Part shown: piece by piece, positions 1 through 10,546 of the stretch
How positions within the stretch are numbered: the first letter of the stretch is position 1
Layout: each line of letters opens with the position of its first letter
Assembly: GCA_902524995.1 (NCBI GenBank)
Contig: CABZFJ010000005.1
Coordinates: 1 to 64,000, forward strand
Length of the DNA stretch: 64,000 nt
Reading direction: 5' to 3'
Origin: an uncultured Pelagibacteraceae bacterium
GTDB taxonomy: Bacteria > Pseudomonadota > Alphaproteobacteria > Pelagibacterales > Pelagibacteraceae
Notes under the pieces: generated by a model
Databases searched by the model: none
Told to the model about the DNA's origin: nothing
What the model saw: the letters and a program-made list of their open reading frames with translations, nothing else
Translations under genes and position numbers: made by a program

Positions 1-115
1 TTCCAGCAGAGGATTGTTTAATCATACCCACTCTTAACATTAATTGATGAGATTTAATTTTAGCTTCGGATGGGTTATTTTTTAATATTGGTATAAATGA
101 TTTTGAAAAATACAT
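1..115 (-). CDS. proS: Prolyl-tRNA synthetase, N-terminal fragment (gene runs off the left edge)
   Basis: Reverse strand reads [38 protein letters not shown], typical ProS N-terminus; ATG overlaps the stop of the upstream DUF1467 gene (TAATG). Confidence 0.8.
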   Translation of the reverse strand, partial: MYFSKSFIPILKNNPSEAKIKSHQLMLRVGMIKQSSAG

Positions 116-360
116 TAATTTAAAAAGTTACGTAAATTTAAAATTTCATAAATTACTAATAGATATATAACTATAAAAATAACAGATGTAATTAAAGTAC
201 AATAAATTATTTTTTTGCTTATTTTTGGATTTTCTGGTGCTCCAGGGTCTACTCCCTCTATATTTCCCTTTTTTTCACGATTAACATCGATAGGAAGAAT
301 GGCAAAAAAAACTATCCACCACAAGCACACATATACAACTATGGAGCCTGTTATACTCAC
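115..360 (-). CDS. DUF1467 family small membrane protein
   Basis: 81 aa with [18 protein letters not shown]...[16 protein letters not shown] and two TM segments; adjacent to proS as in other alphaproteobacteria. Confidence 0.75.
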   Translation of the reverse strand: MSITGSIVVYVCLWWIVFFAILPIDVNREKKGNIEGVDPGAPENPKISKKIIYCTLITSVIFIVIYLLVIYEILNLRNFLN

Positions 361-2019
361 TTAAATCCTCACTAAATTTATGTTCGTGTAAGGTTTTTTT
401 CCTATTTTTTCTTTAGTATATTTTCTACAAGTTATTTTAAGTGCATCGATTAAATTTGATTCTTGTTTTTTATTATTCAAAGAAAAAGTTTTTGCAATTT
501 TTTCAATTTTTTCTTCAAGATTAAAAGTGAATTCATCCTTTTCGTAAATAGGCAATCCTCTAAATGTCAATAAAGGTTTATTATGAATATTGCCGTTTGC
601 TGTAATAATCAATGTAGCCTCTATTAATCCATTAGAAGATAAATTTTTTCTTTCCTTAATAGATTGGGCATCTTCTTCAACACTTATAAATCCATCAAGG
701 TAAAGTCTACCACTCGGAGCTTTATCATATACTTCGGGTTTTTCTCCTGGATAAATTTTAACAATATCACCGTTTTCTACTCTCACAGGATAAGGAACTT
801 GCATTTCTTTAGCAAAATTAATGTGTTCAATCATATGTCTATGTTCACCATGAACGGGTATTACAGATTTTGGTTTTATCCAGTCGTACATATCCTTTAA
901 ATCCTCCCTATTAGGATGCCCTGATACGTGAATAAATTCGCTATCTTCTGAAATTACTTCTATGCCTTCTCTAACTAATTGATTGTGAAGTTTGTATAAT
1001 TTTTTCTCATTACCAGGAATAATTTTTGAGGAAAATACAACTGCATCTCCTCTTTCAACAAAAACATCTGGGTGTGTATAATTTGAAATACGAGTCATTG
1101 CACCCATTGGCTCTCCTTGACTACCAGTGCATAAATATACAATTTTTTCTCTTGAAATATTCCTAGCGTCTCTTGCATCAAGTGGTTCTATAACATTTTG
1201 TAGATAACCACACTGCCTAGCCGCTTTATAGATTCTATGCATTGATCTTCCCACTAAAGATATTTGTCTACCTGTTTTTTCAGCACAATAAAAAGCTGAC
1301 TCCATTCTAGCTACATTTGAAGCGAAAGATGTAATAATTACTCTTTTTTTCAATCTTTCCATTAGCTTTAACATATTTTTTCTTACATCAAGCTCAGATC
1401 CTGCTCTACCTGCACTAAATACATTTGTAGAGTCGCATATCATTGTTAAAACACCTTCTTCACCAATTTCCTTAAGTCTTTTTGAATTCATGTTATCTCC
1501 AGTTAATGGATCTGGATCACACTTCCAATCACCTGTATGCAATATATTCCCAACAGGTGTTTCAATTTTTAGACCATTAGGTTCTAATATAGAATGTGTA
1601 AGTGTTACAAATTCTATTTTAAAAGGATTTAAATCTACTATGCTATTTAATTGAACAATTTCAAGATATCCTGTTATATCTATTTTCTTTTCCTTAAATT
1701 TTTCTGAAATTAATACTGATGTAAATGGAGTAGCAAATATTTTACAATTTAGTTTTGGCCATATATGCGCAATTGCACCAATGTGATCTTCATGCGCATG
1801 AGTTAAAACAATACCTAATAAATCATCTTTTTTATCAACTATAAATCCGGGGTCAGGATATATTAAATCAACTCCAGGAATAGCATCATCTGCAAAAGTT
1901 ACTCCTATATCTACAATTATCCATTTTCTATTATCTGGATTTCCATAGGCAAATAAATTCATATTCATTCCTATTTCTCCAGAGCCGCCTAATGGACAAA
2001 AAATTAATTCTTCTTTCAT
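361..2019 (-). CDS. rnj: Ribonuclease J (metallo-beta-lactamase/beta-CASP)
   Basis: 552 aa; THAHEDHIGA motif, CTGSQGEPMGAM and VHGEHRHM motifs. Confidence 0.93.
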   Translation of the reverse strand: MKEELIFCPLGGSGEIGMNMNLFAYGNPDNRKWIIVDIGVTFADDAIPGVDLIYPDPGFIVDKKDDLLGIVLTHAHEDHIGAIAHIWPKLNCKIFATPFTSVLISEKFKEKKIDITGYLEIVQLNSIVDLNPFKIEFVTLTHSILEPNGLKIETPVGNILHTGDWKCDPDPLTGDNMNSKRLKEIGEEGVLTMICDSTNVFSAGRAGSELDVRKNMLKLMERLKKRVIITSFASNVARMESAFYCAEKTGRQISLVGRSMHRIYKAARQCGYLQNVIEPLDARDARNISREKIVYLCTGSQGEPMGAMTRISNYTHPDVFVERGDAVVFSSKIIPGNEKKLYKLHNQLVREGIEVISEDSEFIHVSGHPNREDLKDMYDWIKPKSVIPVHGEHRHMIEHINFAKEMQVPYPVRVENGDIVKIYPGEKPEVYDKAPSGRLYLDGFISVEEDAQSIKERKNLSSNGLIEATLIITANGNIHNKPLLTFRGLPIYEKDEFTFNLEEKIEKIAKTFSLNNKKQESNLIDALKITCRKYTKEKIGKKPYTNINLVRI

Positions 2020-2804
2020 TTATTTGAATACATAGCTGCTTTTAAAACTCCATCAGTTGTTAAATTTGATTTTATTTTAATTTTAAGTTTTAGTTTTAAT
2101 TTCAATGAATTTTTAAACATTTTTGCAAGTCCACCGGTAAATATAATTTTATATTTTTTTTTGCTTTGTTTAATAATGGAATGAATTATATTGTCAATCA
2201 GACCAGTATAACCAAAGAAAAATCCCGAATTAATTGCACTTATTGTATTTTTACCTATCACATTGTCTGTTTTTTTAAATTTTATATTAGGAATTAAAGA
2301 TGTTTTTTTTGACAAATTATCTAACGATAGATTTATTCCTGGAGCGATAACACCACCATTATAACAATTTGTTGTGATTACATCAAAATTAGTAGCTGTT
2401 CCAAAATCTACCACAATATAATTATTTTTATTATCAATTATTGATATTGCATTAGCTAATCTATCTGAACCAATTTGTTTTCTATCAACCTTAATTTTTA
2501 ATAATTTATTTAAATTAAGATTTTTTAATTCATTACAATTAGTATTAAAATATAATTTAAAATAATTTCTAATTTTCTTATAACAGCTTGGTACTACTGA
2601 ACAGAATAAAATCTGTTTTAAATTTTTGTCGTATTTTCTTAGAGTATTTAAATTTTTTTTTAAATATTTCAAATTTACTTTATCAGTAATAAGTCTGATT
2701 TTTTTAATAATAGTTTTATTTTTATAAATACAGATTTTTACATCTGTATTACCTATATCTCCAATAATATATAAATTATGCATTATAAGAATATTTATTT
2801 TCAA
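2016..2804 (-). CDS. coaX: Type III pantothenate kinase (real start possibly internal ATG at 2783)
   Basis: DIGNTDVKICIY, GSDRLANA, VVDFGTATNFDVI, GGVIAPGI motifs. Confidence 0.88.
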   Translation of the reverse strand: MKINILIMHNLYIIGDIGNTDVKICIYKNKTIIKKIRLITDKVNLKYLKKNLNTLRKYDKNLKQILFCSVVPSCYKKIRNYFKLYFNTNCNELKNLNLNKLLKIKVDRKQIGSDRLANAISIIDNKNNYIVVDFGTATNFDVITTNCYNGGVIAPGINLSLDNLSKKTSLIPNIKFKKTDNVIGKNTISAINSGFFFGYTGLIDNIIHSIIKQSKKKYKIIFTGGLAKMFKNSLKLKLKLKIKIKSNLTTDGVLKAAMYSNK

Positions 2805-3294
2805 ATTTATTTTTTATAAAATGTACCATTTTGGATATATTAATTTTATTATTGTATTTGTTTATATAAGTAGTTTCATATTCTTTTAATGTTGGACTAC
2901 TATTTATATTAATCCCTACTCCAATAATTAAAAATTTAATCTCATTCTTATAAATAATTTCTTGAAGAATTCCGCATACCTTTTTATTCATTATTTCTAA
3001 ATCATTTGGCGGTTTAAGATTGATTTTATGTGGAATAATATTAGTCAAAATATTTTTGATTATCTTAACATTTATTAATGTAGTTTTTTTTAAATTCAAT
3101 CTCTTGCTTATTGGAAAAAAAATTGAAATAAAAAGATTTCCTTTTTTAGATATCCATTTTTTTCCTCTTTGTCCTTTTCCATTGGTTTGGATATCGCTAA
3201 TAACTATACCTTGTTTTATTTTTTTTTTGATTAATCTTATTGCTGTATCATTAGTACTTTTAACACCCTTATAAGAATATATTTTGAGTTTCAT
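2776..3294 (-). CDS. birA: Biotin--[acetyl-CoA-carboxylase] ligase, catalytic domain only
   Basis: 172 aa; QTNGKGQRGKKWIS biotin-binding motif, KPPNDLEIMNKKVCGIL, LIIGVGININ. Confidence 0.85.
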   Translation of the reverse strand: MKLKIYSYKGVKSTNDTAIRLIKKKIKQGIVISDIQTNGKGQRGKKWISKKGNLFISIFFPISKRLNLKKTTLINVKIIKNILTNIIPHKINLKPPNDLEIMNKKVCGILQEIIYKNEIKFLIIGVGININSSPTLKEYETTYINKYNNKINISKMVHFIKNKFENKYSYNA

Positions 3295-4709
3295 TAATTA
3301 ATGTTTATTTGTGAAATTATATCTACTATTCCACTTGGATATATAAAGTAAGCAAGAATAAAAAAAGTTGATGCTACTAGTGTAAATTTTAAACCTAAAT
3401 TATGTTTCGATTCAAATTTTTCTTTTTCTGGATCGAAATATATAATTTTGATTATTCTTAGATAATAAAAAGCTGCTATTACTGTTGCTAGCAGTCCAAC
3501 TATTGCTAAAAAATACATTTTTTCGTTTATTACTGCCACAAAAATATAAAATTTTGCAAAAAAACCAGCTAGGGGTGGTATTCCTGCTAAAGAGAATAGA
3601 ACAACAAGCAATGATAATGACAGTAGCGGATGATTTTTTGAAAGACCGGATAAATCATCAATATTCTCATAATATTCATCGTTTCGCTTAAGCATAAACA
3701 AACAACTAAAAAATGCTAAATTCATAACAAGATAAATTGTAATATATGTAATAGAGCTTTGCACACCTTGTGTTGTACCTGTAGATAAACCTGCAAGAGC
3801 ATATCCCATATGACTAATTGAACTGTAGGCTATTAGTCTTTTTAGATTTTTTTGACCAATTGCTGCTACCGCTCCAAATACCATTGATGCAATAGACAAA
3901 AATATAATTATCATTTGCCACTGATCACCTAATTCATAAAAAGGAATATATAGAAATCTAATAAATACTGTTAATGCAGCAATTTTTGGAAGTAATGCGA
4001 AAAAGACTGTTACAGATGTTGGTGAGCCTTGATAAACATCAGGTGCCCACATATGGAAAGGAACAGCAGAAATTTTAAAAGCTAATCCAACTAAAATAAA
4101 TACTATTCCAAAAGTTAATCCGTATTCTATTTCTTTTGTATTAACCATAATTTGATTAAAATTAGTAGTTTCTGAAAAACCATAAATAAGTGAACACCCA
4201 TATAATAAAAGTCCAGATGAAAGAGCACTTAAAACAAAATATTTTAATCCAGACTCTGTTGAAAGTAAATTATCTCTGTTAAATGACGCTAACACATATA
4301 ATGCTAGTGACTGCAATTCTAGTCCCATGTAAAAAACAATAAGATCATTTGAACTAATCATCACCATCATACCTAAGATTGAGCATAAAATAAGAATTGG
4401 ATATTCAATTTTGCTAATTTTACTAATTTGAATATATTTTGATGATGACAGCATTACAAAAATCCCAGACAAAATTAAAAGAATTTTCATAAATCTAGAT
4501 AAACTATCTATATTGTAACTATTATCGAATAATAATGGTTGAATTTGCGTGTCTAAGTTAATTAATAATGCTAAAGCAGCAACTAAACTTACTGTTGTTA
4601 AATTATAAACTAGTTGAGAACTATTTTTCTTAAATACCCCAAATATTAATAAAAACATAATCATTATAGATATAAATAACTCTGGAATTATAAGTTGTAG
4701 ATTTTCCAT
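3294..4709 (-). CDS. nuoN: NADH-quinone oxidoreductase subunit N
   Basis: 471 aa membrane antiporter-like subunit, position in nuo operon. Confidence 0.95.
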   Translation of the reverse strand: MENLQLIIPELFISIMIMFLLIFGVFKKNSSQLVYNLTTVSLVAALALLINLDTQIQPLLFDNSYNIDSLSRFMKILLILSGIFVMLSSSKYIQISKISKIEYPILILCSILGMMVMISSNDLIVFYMGLELQSLALYVLASFNRDNLLSTESGLKYFVLSALSSGLLLYGCSLIYGFSETTNFNQIMVNTKEIEYGLTFGIVFILVGLAFKISAVPFHMWAPDVYQGSPTSVTVFFALLPKIAALTVFIRFLYIPFYELGDQWQMIIIFLSIASMVFGAVAAIGQKNLKRLIAYSSISHMGYALAGLSTGTTQGVQSSITYITIYLVMNLAFFSCLFMLKRNDEYYENIDDLSGLSKNHPLLSLSLLVVLFSLAGIPPLAGFFAKFYIFVAVINEKMYFLAIVGLLATVIAAFYYLRIIKIIYFDPEKEKFESKHNLGLKFTLVASTFFILAYFIYPSGIVDIISQININ

Positions 4710-6205
4710 TATTCCCCTAATGCTAATTTATTAATTTTATCTAAGTCATTCATATCTATCAGATTAGCAACTGACACCTCGATAGAATTAATTAAAGGTT
4801 CTGGATAAAACCCGAAAAATATAATCGGTAATACTAAAACCCATAATGTAACAATTTCAAATCTTTTTAAATCAACCATTTTTTTTTCATCTTCTATAAT
4901 GAGTTTTCCAAAAATAATTCTTTTATAAAGCCAAAGCATATATGCTGCCCCCAAGATTACTCCTAGACTAGCAATCGTTGCTACCAGTATATTCTTTTTA
5001 AATGTACCCATTAAAACTAAAAATTCTCCAACAAAACCACTTGTTCCAGGTAATCCAAGAGCCCCCAAAGTAAAAACCATAAAAACTATTGCATATTTTG
5101 GCATTATAGAAACTAAGCCTCCATATCTGTTTATAAGCCTTGTATGAAGTCTATCGTAAACTACTCCAACACATAGAAAGAGTGCGGCTGATACCAATCC
5201 ATGACTTATCATTTGAAATATACTTCCTTCTATTCCTTGTTGTGTCATTGTAAAAATACCAAGTGTTACAAAGCCCATATGAGCTACTGACGAGTAAGCT
5301 ATAAGTTTCTTCATGTCTTCCTGCATTAAAGCTACTAGTGATGTATAAATAATCGCAATCAAACTAAGTGTATAAACCAAAGGCACAAAATATAATGAAG
5401 CATCTGGAAACAAACCAAGAGAAAACCTAATAAATCCATATCCAGCCATTTTTAAAAGTATTGCAGCAAGCAAGACTGAACCTGCAGTTGGTGCCTCTAC
5501 ATGAGCATCTGGTAACCATGTATGTACTGGCCACATAGGTGTTTTAACAGCAAAAGAACTAAAAAATGCTAGCCATAATAAATTTTGATACTTAGCGTCG
5601 ATACCCAATTCGTATAACTTAATAACATCAGTTGTTCCAGTTATCCAATATATAGATATAATTGCAATTAACATTAAAACTGAACCTAATAAAGTAAATA
5701 AAAAGAACTTAAATGCTGAATAAACTCTTCTTTCTCCACCCCATATACCAATAATTAAAAACATTGGAATAAGACCGGCTTCAAAAAGTAAATAAAACAC
5801 AACCAAATCCAGCGAGCAAAAGACTCCAATCATAAATGTTTCTAGTATTAAGATTGCTATTAAAAAATCTTTTAATCTATTTTTTATAGTTGCATTTACA
5901 GTTAATACACATATTGGGGTAATGAATGTGGTTAGCAAAATGAATAGGATTGATATTCCATCTATTCCAACTTTATAATTTACAAACCCAGAAATCCATT
6001 CTCTTTCTTCTACAAACTGAAAATCAACTAAAGATTTGTCAAAAATAATCCATAAATATAAAGATAAGAAAAAATTAGCCAAAGTTATAAAAAGGGCTAC
6101 ATACTTACTACTTTGATATTGAGAATTAGACGATCTAACAAAAAAAATAAATAAAGCCCCTATTGTTGGAAGCAAGATTAATGATGATAAAATAGGAAAA
6201 TTCAT
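4709..6205 (-). CDS. nuoM: NADH-quinone oxidoreductase subunit M
   Basis: 498 aa; FEAGLIPMFLIIGIWGG, PVHTWLPDAHVEAPTAGSV. Confidence 0.96.
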   Translation of the reverse strand: MNFPILSSLILLPTIGALFIFFVRSSNSQYQSSKYVALFITLANFFLSLYLWIIFDKSLVDFQFVEEREWISGFVNYKVGIDGISILFILLTTFITPICVLTVNATIKNRLKDFLIAILILETFMIGVFCSLDLVVFYLLFEAGLIPMFLIIGIWGGERRVYSAFKFFLFTLLGSVLMLIAIISIYWITGTTDVIKLYELGIDAKYQNLLWLAFFSSFAVKTPMWPVHTWLPDAHVEAPTAGSVLLAAILLKMAGYGFIRFSLGLFPDASLYFVPLVYTLSLIAIIYTSLVALMQEDMKKLIAYSSVAHMGFVTLGIFTMTQQGIEGSIFQMISHGLVSAALFLCVGVVYDRLHTRLINRYGGLVSIMPKYAIVFMVFTLGALGLPGTSGFVGEFLVLMGTFKKNILVATIASLGVILGAAYMLWLYKRIIFGKLIIEDEKKMVDLKRFEIVTLWVLVLPIIFFGFYPEPLINSIEVSVANLIDMNDLDKINKLALGE

Positions 6206-6206
6206 A

Positions 6207-8120
6207 TTAGTTAACTATTAATAAAGTTAATAGAATCGAAAATCCCAAAAGCATTATAAAAGCATACTGATAAATATATCCTGATTGAAATTTCACTGCT
6301 TTAAACGAAAAACTTTTTATTAAATTTGAAACTCCGTCTGGTCCAAATTTGTCAATTATTGATCCATCAATTTTTTTCCAAAGAAATATTCCAATACTTT
6401 TTGATGGTCTGATAAAAATTTGATCATATAATTCATCAAAATACCATTTTTTTTTGAGGAAAATATAAACTGGCATATTTATTAAAACTATTTCATCTAC
6501 AATTTTAGTATTTTTTACAAACAGATAATAAGACAATGGAATTGTTAAAACTACTAATGAAGGAGTTAAAAACAAGAACCAAGTTGGAGGGTGTTCTATT
6601 CCTAATGGTTCTAAAAATTTTATAGACTCACCCCAAAAATTGTACATTGTTTCATGACCAATAAATAAATCTTTAAATAAAAAACCTGACAAAACTGCTC
6701 CAACAGCTAATAATACTAAAGGTAACATCATGCTTAATGGTGACTCATGCATTGCATCAATACCAATATCTTTATTTTTATAATCTCCATGGAAAGTCTT
6801 AAATATTAATCTCCATGAATATATAGAAGTCATTACAGCTGTTATTACACCGATACCAGCAGCATAAATTCCAAAATTTGTGTCACTTATGTAAGCAAAT
6901 TCAATTATTGCGTCTTTAGAATAAAAGCCTGATAAAAAAGGAAATCCTGTTAAAGCTAGAGTGCCAATAACCATTAGTGCATATGTATAAGGTAATTTTT
7001 TAAATACACCTCCCATTTTAGTGACATCTTGTTCATCTTTAAATGAATGAATTACTGATCCTGAACCCAAAAAAAGAAGGGCTTTAAAAAAAGCATGAGT
7101 GAATAAATGAAACATTGCAACATTATATGCACCTACACCTGCTGCAAAAAACATGTATCCTAACTGACTACACGTTGAATAAGCGATAATTTTTTTTATA
7201 TCTGTTTGTACAAGAGCAACTGTAGCTGCAAAAAATGCTGTGGTCATTCCAACTAAAGTGATTACAGATAAGGCTAATTCTGAATACTCATAAATTGGAG
7301 AACACCTAACTACTAAAAAAACTCCTGCCGTTACCATTGTGGCTGCATGAATTAAAGCAGATACTGGTGTAGGGCCTTCCATTGCATCCGGTAACCACGT
7401 ATGAAGCAAAAATTGTGCTGACTTTCCCATTGCTCCAATGAAAAGCAATAAACATAATAAATCTACTGCATTGAATTTAAAAGAGAGAAAATTTATTTTT
7501 TGATCAATAATTTCAGGAATTTTACTGAAAACCTCATCATAATTTACTGTTCCAAAAATGTAAAATATTAAAAAAATTCCAAGAGCAAAACCAAAGTCAC
7601 CTACTCTATTTACTATAAAAGCTTTGATGGCAGCAGCATTAGCGGTTTCTTTTTTATACCAAAAACCAATTAGAAAATACGAACAAAGACCAACTCCTTC
7701 CCAGCCAAAAAATAATTGCAAAAAGTTATCCGAGGTTACCAAAGTTAACATAGCAAATGTAAATAATGATAAATAAGCCATGAATCTTGGTTTATGTGGA
7801 TCATGAGACATGTAACCTACAGAATAAATATGAACTAAAGATGAAACTAAAGTAACCACAACTAACATTACTGCAGAAAGCGCATCAATTTTGATTGACC
7901 AATTTACATTTAATGATCCTGAATTAATCCAAGCTGCAATAATTGCATTATTTTCGTATCCAGTTGAAATAACTTTAAAAAATATGAATAAAGACAATAA
8001 AGCCGATATAGAAACAAATAAACAAGTAATTAGTTGTGAAACTTTATCACCAAGAGTTTTACCAAAAAAACCAGATATAATTGAACCTATTAAAGGTAAA
8101 AATAATATTAAGTATTCCAC
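6207..8120 (-). CDS. nuoL: NADH-quinone oxidoreductase subunit L
   Basis: 637 aa; FFGWEGVGLCSYFLIGFWY, LLHTWLPDAMEGPTPVSALIHAATMV. Confidence 0.97.
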   Translation of the reverse strand: MEYLILFLPLIGSIISGFFGKTLGDKVSQLITCLFVSISALLSLFIFFKVISTGYENNAIIAAWINSGSLNVNWSIKIDALSAVMLVVVTLVSSLVHIYSVGYMSHDPHKPRFMAYLSLFTFAMLTLVTSDNFLQLFFGWEGVGLCSYFLIGFWYKKETANAAAIKAFIVNRVGDFGFALGIFLIFYIFGTVNYDEVFSKIPEIIDQKINFLSFKFNAVDLLCLLLFIGAMGKSAQFLLHTWLPDAMEGPTPVSALIHAATMVTAGVFLVVRCSPIYEYSELALSVITLVGMTTAFFAATVALVQTDIKKIIAYSTCSQLGYMFFAAGVGAYNVAMFHLFTHAFFKALLFLGSGSVIHSFKDEQDVTKMGGVFKKLPYTYALMVIGTLALTGFPFLSGFYSKDAIIEFAYISDTNFGIYAAGIGVITAVMTSIYSWRLIFKTFHGDYKNKDIGIDAMHESPLSMMLPLVLLAVGAVLSGFLFKDLFIGHETMYNFWGESIKFLEPLGIEHPPTWFLFLTPSLVVLTIPLSYYLFVKNTKIVDEIVLINMPVYIFLKKKWYFDELYDQIFIRPSKSIGIFLWKKIDGSIIDKFGPDGVSNLIKSFSFKAVKFQSGYIYQYAFIMLLGFSILLTLLIVN

Positions 8121-8121
8121 T

Positions 8122-8433
8122 TTATCCTTTTAATTTGTCTATTTCTTCAACTCTTATTGTTCCAGAGTTTCTGTAATAAACCACAATAATAGCCAGTCCT
8201 ATTGCAGCCTCAGCAGCTGCAACTGTTAATATGAACAAAGTGAATACTTGACCACTTAAATCATTAATAAAAATTGAAAATGATACTAAATTAATATTAA
8301 CTGCTAAAAGAATTAACTCAATACTCATCAATATAACAATAATATTTTTTCGATTTAAGAAAATTCCAACAATTCCTATAGTAAAGATTATTGCAGCAAG
8401 AGTTAAATAGTGTCCAAGACCAATACTAAACAT
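8122..8433 (-). CDS. nuoK: NADH-quinone oxidoreductase subunit K
   Basis: 103 aa; [38 protein letters not shown]. Confidence 0.96.
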   Translation of the reverse strand: MFSIGLGHYLTLAAIIFTIGIVGIFLNRKNIIVILMSIELILLAVNINLVSFSIFINDLSGQVFTLFILTVAAAEAAIGLAIIVVYYRNSGTIRVEEIDKLKG

Positions 8434-9058
8434 CTATTTTTACCCCTTTATTATTTTCTACATCAATTAATTCAATGCCATCTTTCCTTTCTCTAGAAAT
8501 TTGTTTAAAATAACTTTGTCTTTTTACTCCTGATCTTTGTCTAAAGGTTAAAACAATAGCTCCTATCATTGCTACAAGTAAAATCATTCCAGAAAGTTGG
8601 AATAAGTGCACATAATCTGTATAAATTACACTTCCCAAAGATTGAGTGTTGGTTAATTCAGTATTAATTTCGATTGCAATAGAATCTATCAAATCTGGTT
8701 TATATTTCCAACCACCTATAACGATAATTAACTCAAAAAAGATTATAATGCTTACTAGAAGACCTATTGGAATATGAGAACTCCTTCCAGTAGAATTAAA
8801 CCACTCATTTTTTTGTTGAGCCACGTTCAGCATCATAACAACAAATAAAAATAAAACAGCAACAGCTCCTACGTATACAATTAGCATTATCATTCCCAAA
8901 AATTCAGCACCAATCATAATGAAAAGACATGAAATACTAATAAAATCTAAAATTAAAAAAAAAACAGAATTAACTGTATTTTTTGAAACTGTTACCATTA
9001 TTGCAGACACGATCGCAATTAATGAAAAAAAGTAAAAAACTATTGCATGAGCAATCAT
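8426..9058 (-). CDS. nuoJ: NADH-quinone oxidoreductase subunit J
   Basis: 210 aa; [20 protein letters not shown]. Confidence 0.95.
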   Translation of the reverse strand: MIAHAIVFYFFSLIAIVSAIMVTVSKNTVNSVFFLILDFISISCLFIMIGAEFLGMIMLIVYVGAVAVLFLFVVMMLNVAQQKNEWFNSTGRSSHIPIGLLVSIIIFFELIIVIGGWKYKPDLIDSIAIEINTELTNTQSLGSVIYTDYVHLFQLSGMILLVAMIGAIVLTFRQRSGVKRQSYFKQISRERKDGIELIDVENNKGVKIDV

Positions 9059-9061
9059 TGA

Positions 9062-9547
9062 TTATCTGTGAGAACTATCAGCGTTGATATTTGCTGCTAA
9101 AATATTTTCCCATCTATCTCCATTTTCTAGCAATTTTTCTTTATTATAATAAAGTTCTTCTCTCGTTTCAGTAGCAAATTCAAAATTAGGACCTTGAACA
9201 ATCGCATCCACAGGACATGACTCCTCACATAGTCCGCAATAAATACATTTTAACATATCAATATCATAACGCGTTGTTTTTCTACTTCCATCTTTGCGTT
9301 CACTTGATTCTATCGTGATAGCTTGAGCAGGACAAACAGCTTCACAAAGTTTGCATGCTATACACCTCTCCTCACCATTAGGATATCTTCTTAAGGCATG
9401 CTCTCCTCTCGCTCTCGGACTGATGACTCCCTTTTCAAATGGATAATTGATAGTTTTTTTTGGTTTAAAAATTTCTTTTATTGCCATAATTAATCCTGTT
9501 AAGAAATCAATCATGAAAATTGTTTTTAAAATTCTAATTAAGCTCAT
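9062..9547 (-). CDS. nuoI: NADH-quinone oxidoreductase subunit I (2x 4Fe-4S)
   Basis: [16 protein letters not shown] and [16 protein letters not shown]. Confidence 0.97.
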   Translation of the reverse strand: MSLIRILKTIFMIDFLTGLIMAIKEIFKPKKTINYPFEKGVISPRARGEHALRRYPNGEERCIACKLCEAVCPAQAITIESSERKDGSRKTTRYDIDMLKCIYCGLCEESCPVDAIVQGPNFEFATETREELYYNKEKLLENGDRWENILAANINADSSHR

Positions 9548-10546
9548 TTATTGTCCCGGTAATAAATCAAAATACATTAAAAAACTTGCTGTTAATACAA
9601 CATAAATCAGTGAAAATGGTAGGAAAATTTTCCATCCAAGTTTCATTAATTGATCGTATCTATATCTGGGTACAATAGCTTTTATAAGTGCAAATAAGAT
9701 AAAAAGAAATAGTATTTTTAAGATTAACCATATTGGTGCTGGAATAACGTTAAAAGGAAATACATCTATTGGAGATAGCCATCCACCAAGAAATAAAATT
9801 GATCCCATGGCACACATAAGTAAAATGTTAGCATACTCACCTAGCCAAAACATTGCATACATCATCCCAGAGTATTCTGTCTGGTAACCTGCAACTAATT
9901 CTGCCTCAGCCTCTGGTAAATCAAAAGGTGGTCTGTTTGTTTCTGCTAAAGCTGAAATGAAAAATATTATAAACATTGGAAATAATGGTATTACAAACCA
10001 TAAGTCTTCTTGAGCTAAAACGATGTCGCTTAAATTTAAAGAGCCAACACAAAGTAATACATTTATAATAATTACACCTATGGAAACTTCGTATGAGACC
10101 ATTTGAGCTGCCGATCTAATTGCTCCTAAAAAAGGATATTTAGAATTTGATGCCCATCCACCCATAATTATTCCGTAAACACCAAGAGAAGAAACTGCAA
10201 AAAGATATAAAACACCTACATTAATATCTGCTAATACATAGCTTTCACTAAAAGGAATTACTGCCCAAGCTATAAGTGCCAAGGTCATTGTAACTATTGG
10301 CGCAAGTATAAAAATAACTTTATTGGAGCTTGCAGGAATTATAATTTCTTTAAATATATATTTAAGTGCATCGGCTAGCGTTTGAAATAATCCAAATGGA
10401 CCAACAACGTTTGGACCTCTTCTTTTTTGAACGAACGCCCATACCCTTCTATCTAGCCAAACAATCATTGCTACAGAGACTAAGACAGGAATCAATAAGA
10501 ACATAATTCTGTAAATTTGTTCAAAAAATATAAATAACTCTGTCAT
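9548..10546 (-). CDS. nuoH: NADH-quinone oxidoreductase subunit H
   Basis: [49 protein letters not shown]. Confidence 0.97.
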   Translation of the reverse strand: MTELFIFFEQIYRIMFLLIPVLVSVAMIVWLDRRVWAFVQKRRGPNVVGPFGLFQTLADALKYIFKEIIIPASSNKVIFILAPIVTMTLALIAWAVIPFSESYVLADINVGVLYLFAVSSLGVYGIIMGGWASNSKYPFLGAIRSAAQMVSYEVSIGVIIINVLLCVGSLNLSDIVLAQEDLWFVIPLFPMFIIFFISALAETNRPPFDLPEAEAELVAGYQTEYSGMMYAMFWLGEYANILLMCAMGSILFLGGWLSPIDVFPFNVIPAPIWLILKILFLFILFALIKAIVPRYRYDQLMKLGWKIFLPFSLIYVVLTASFLMYFDLLPGQ

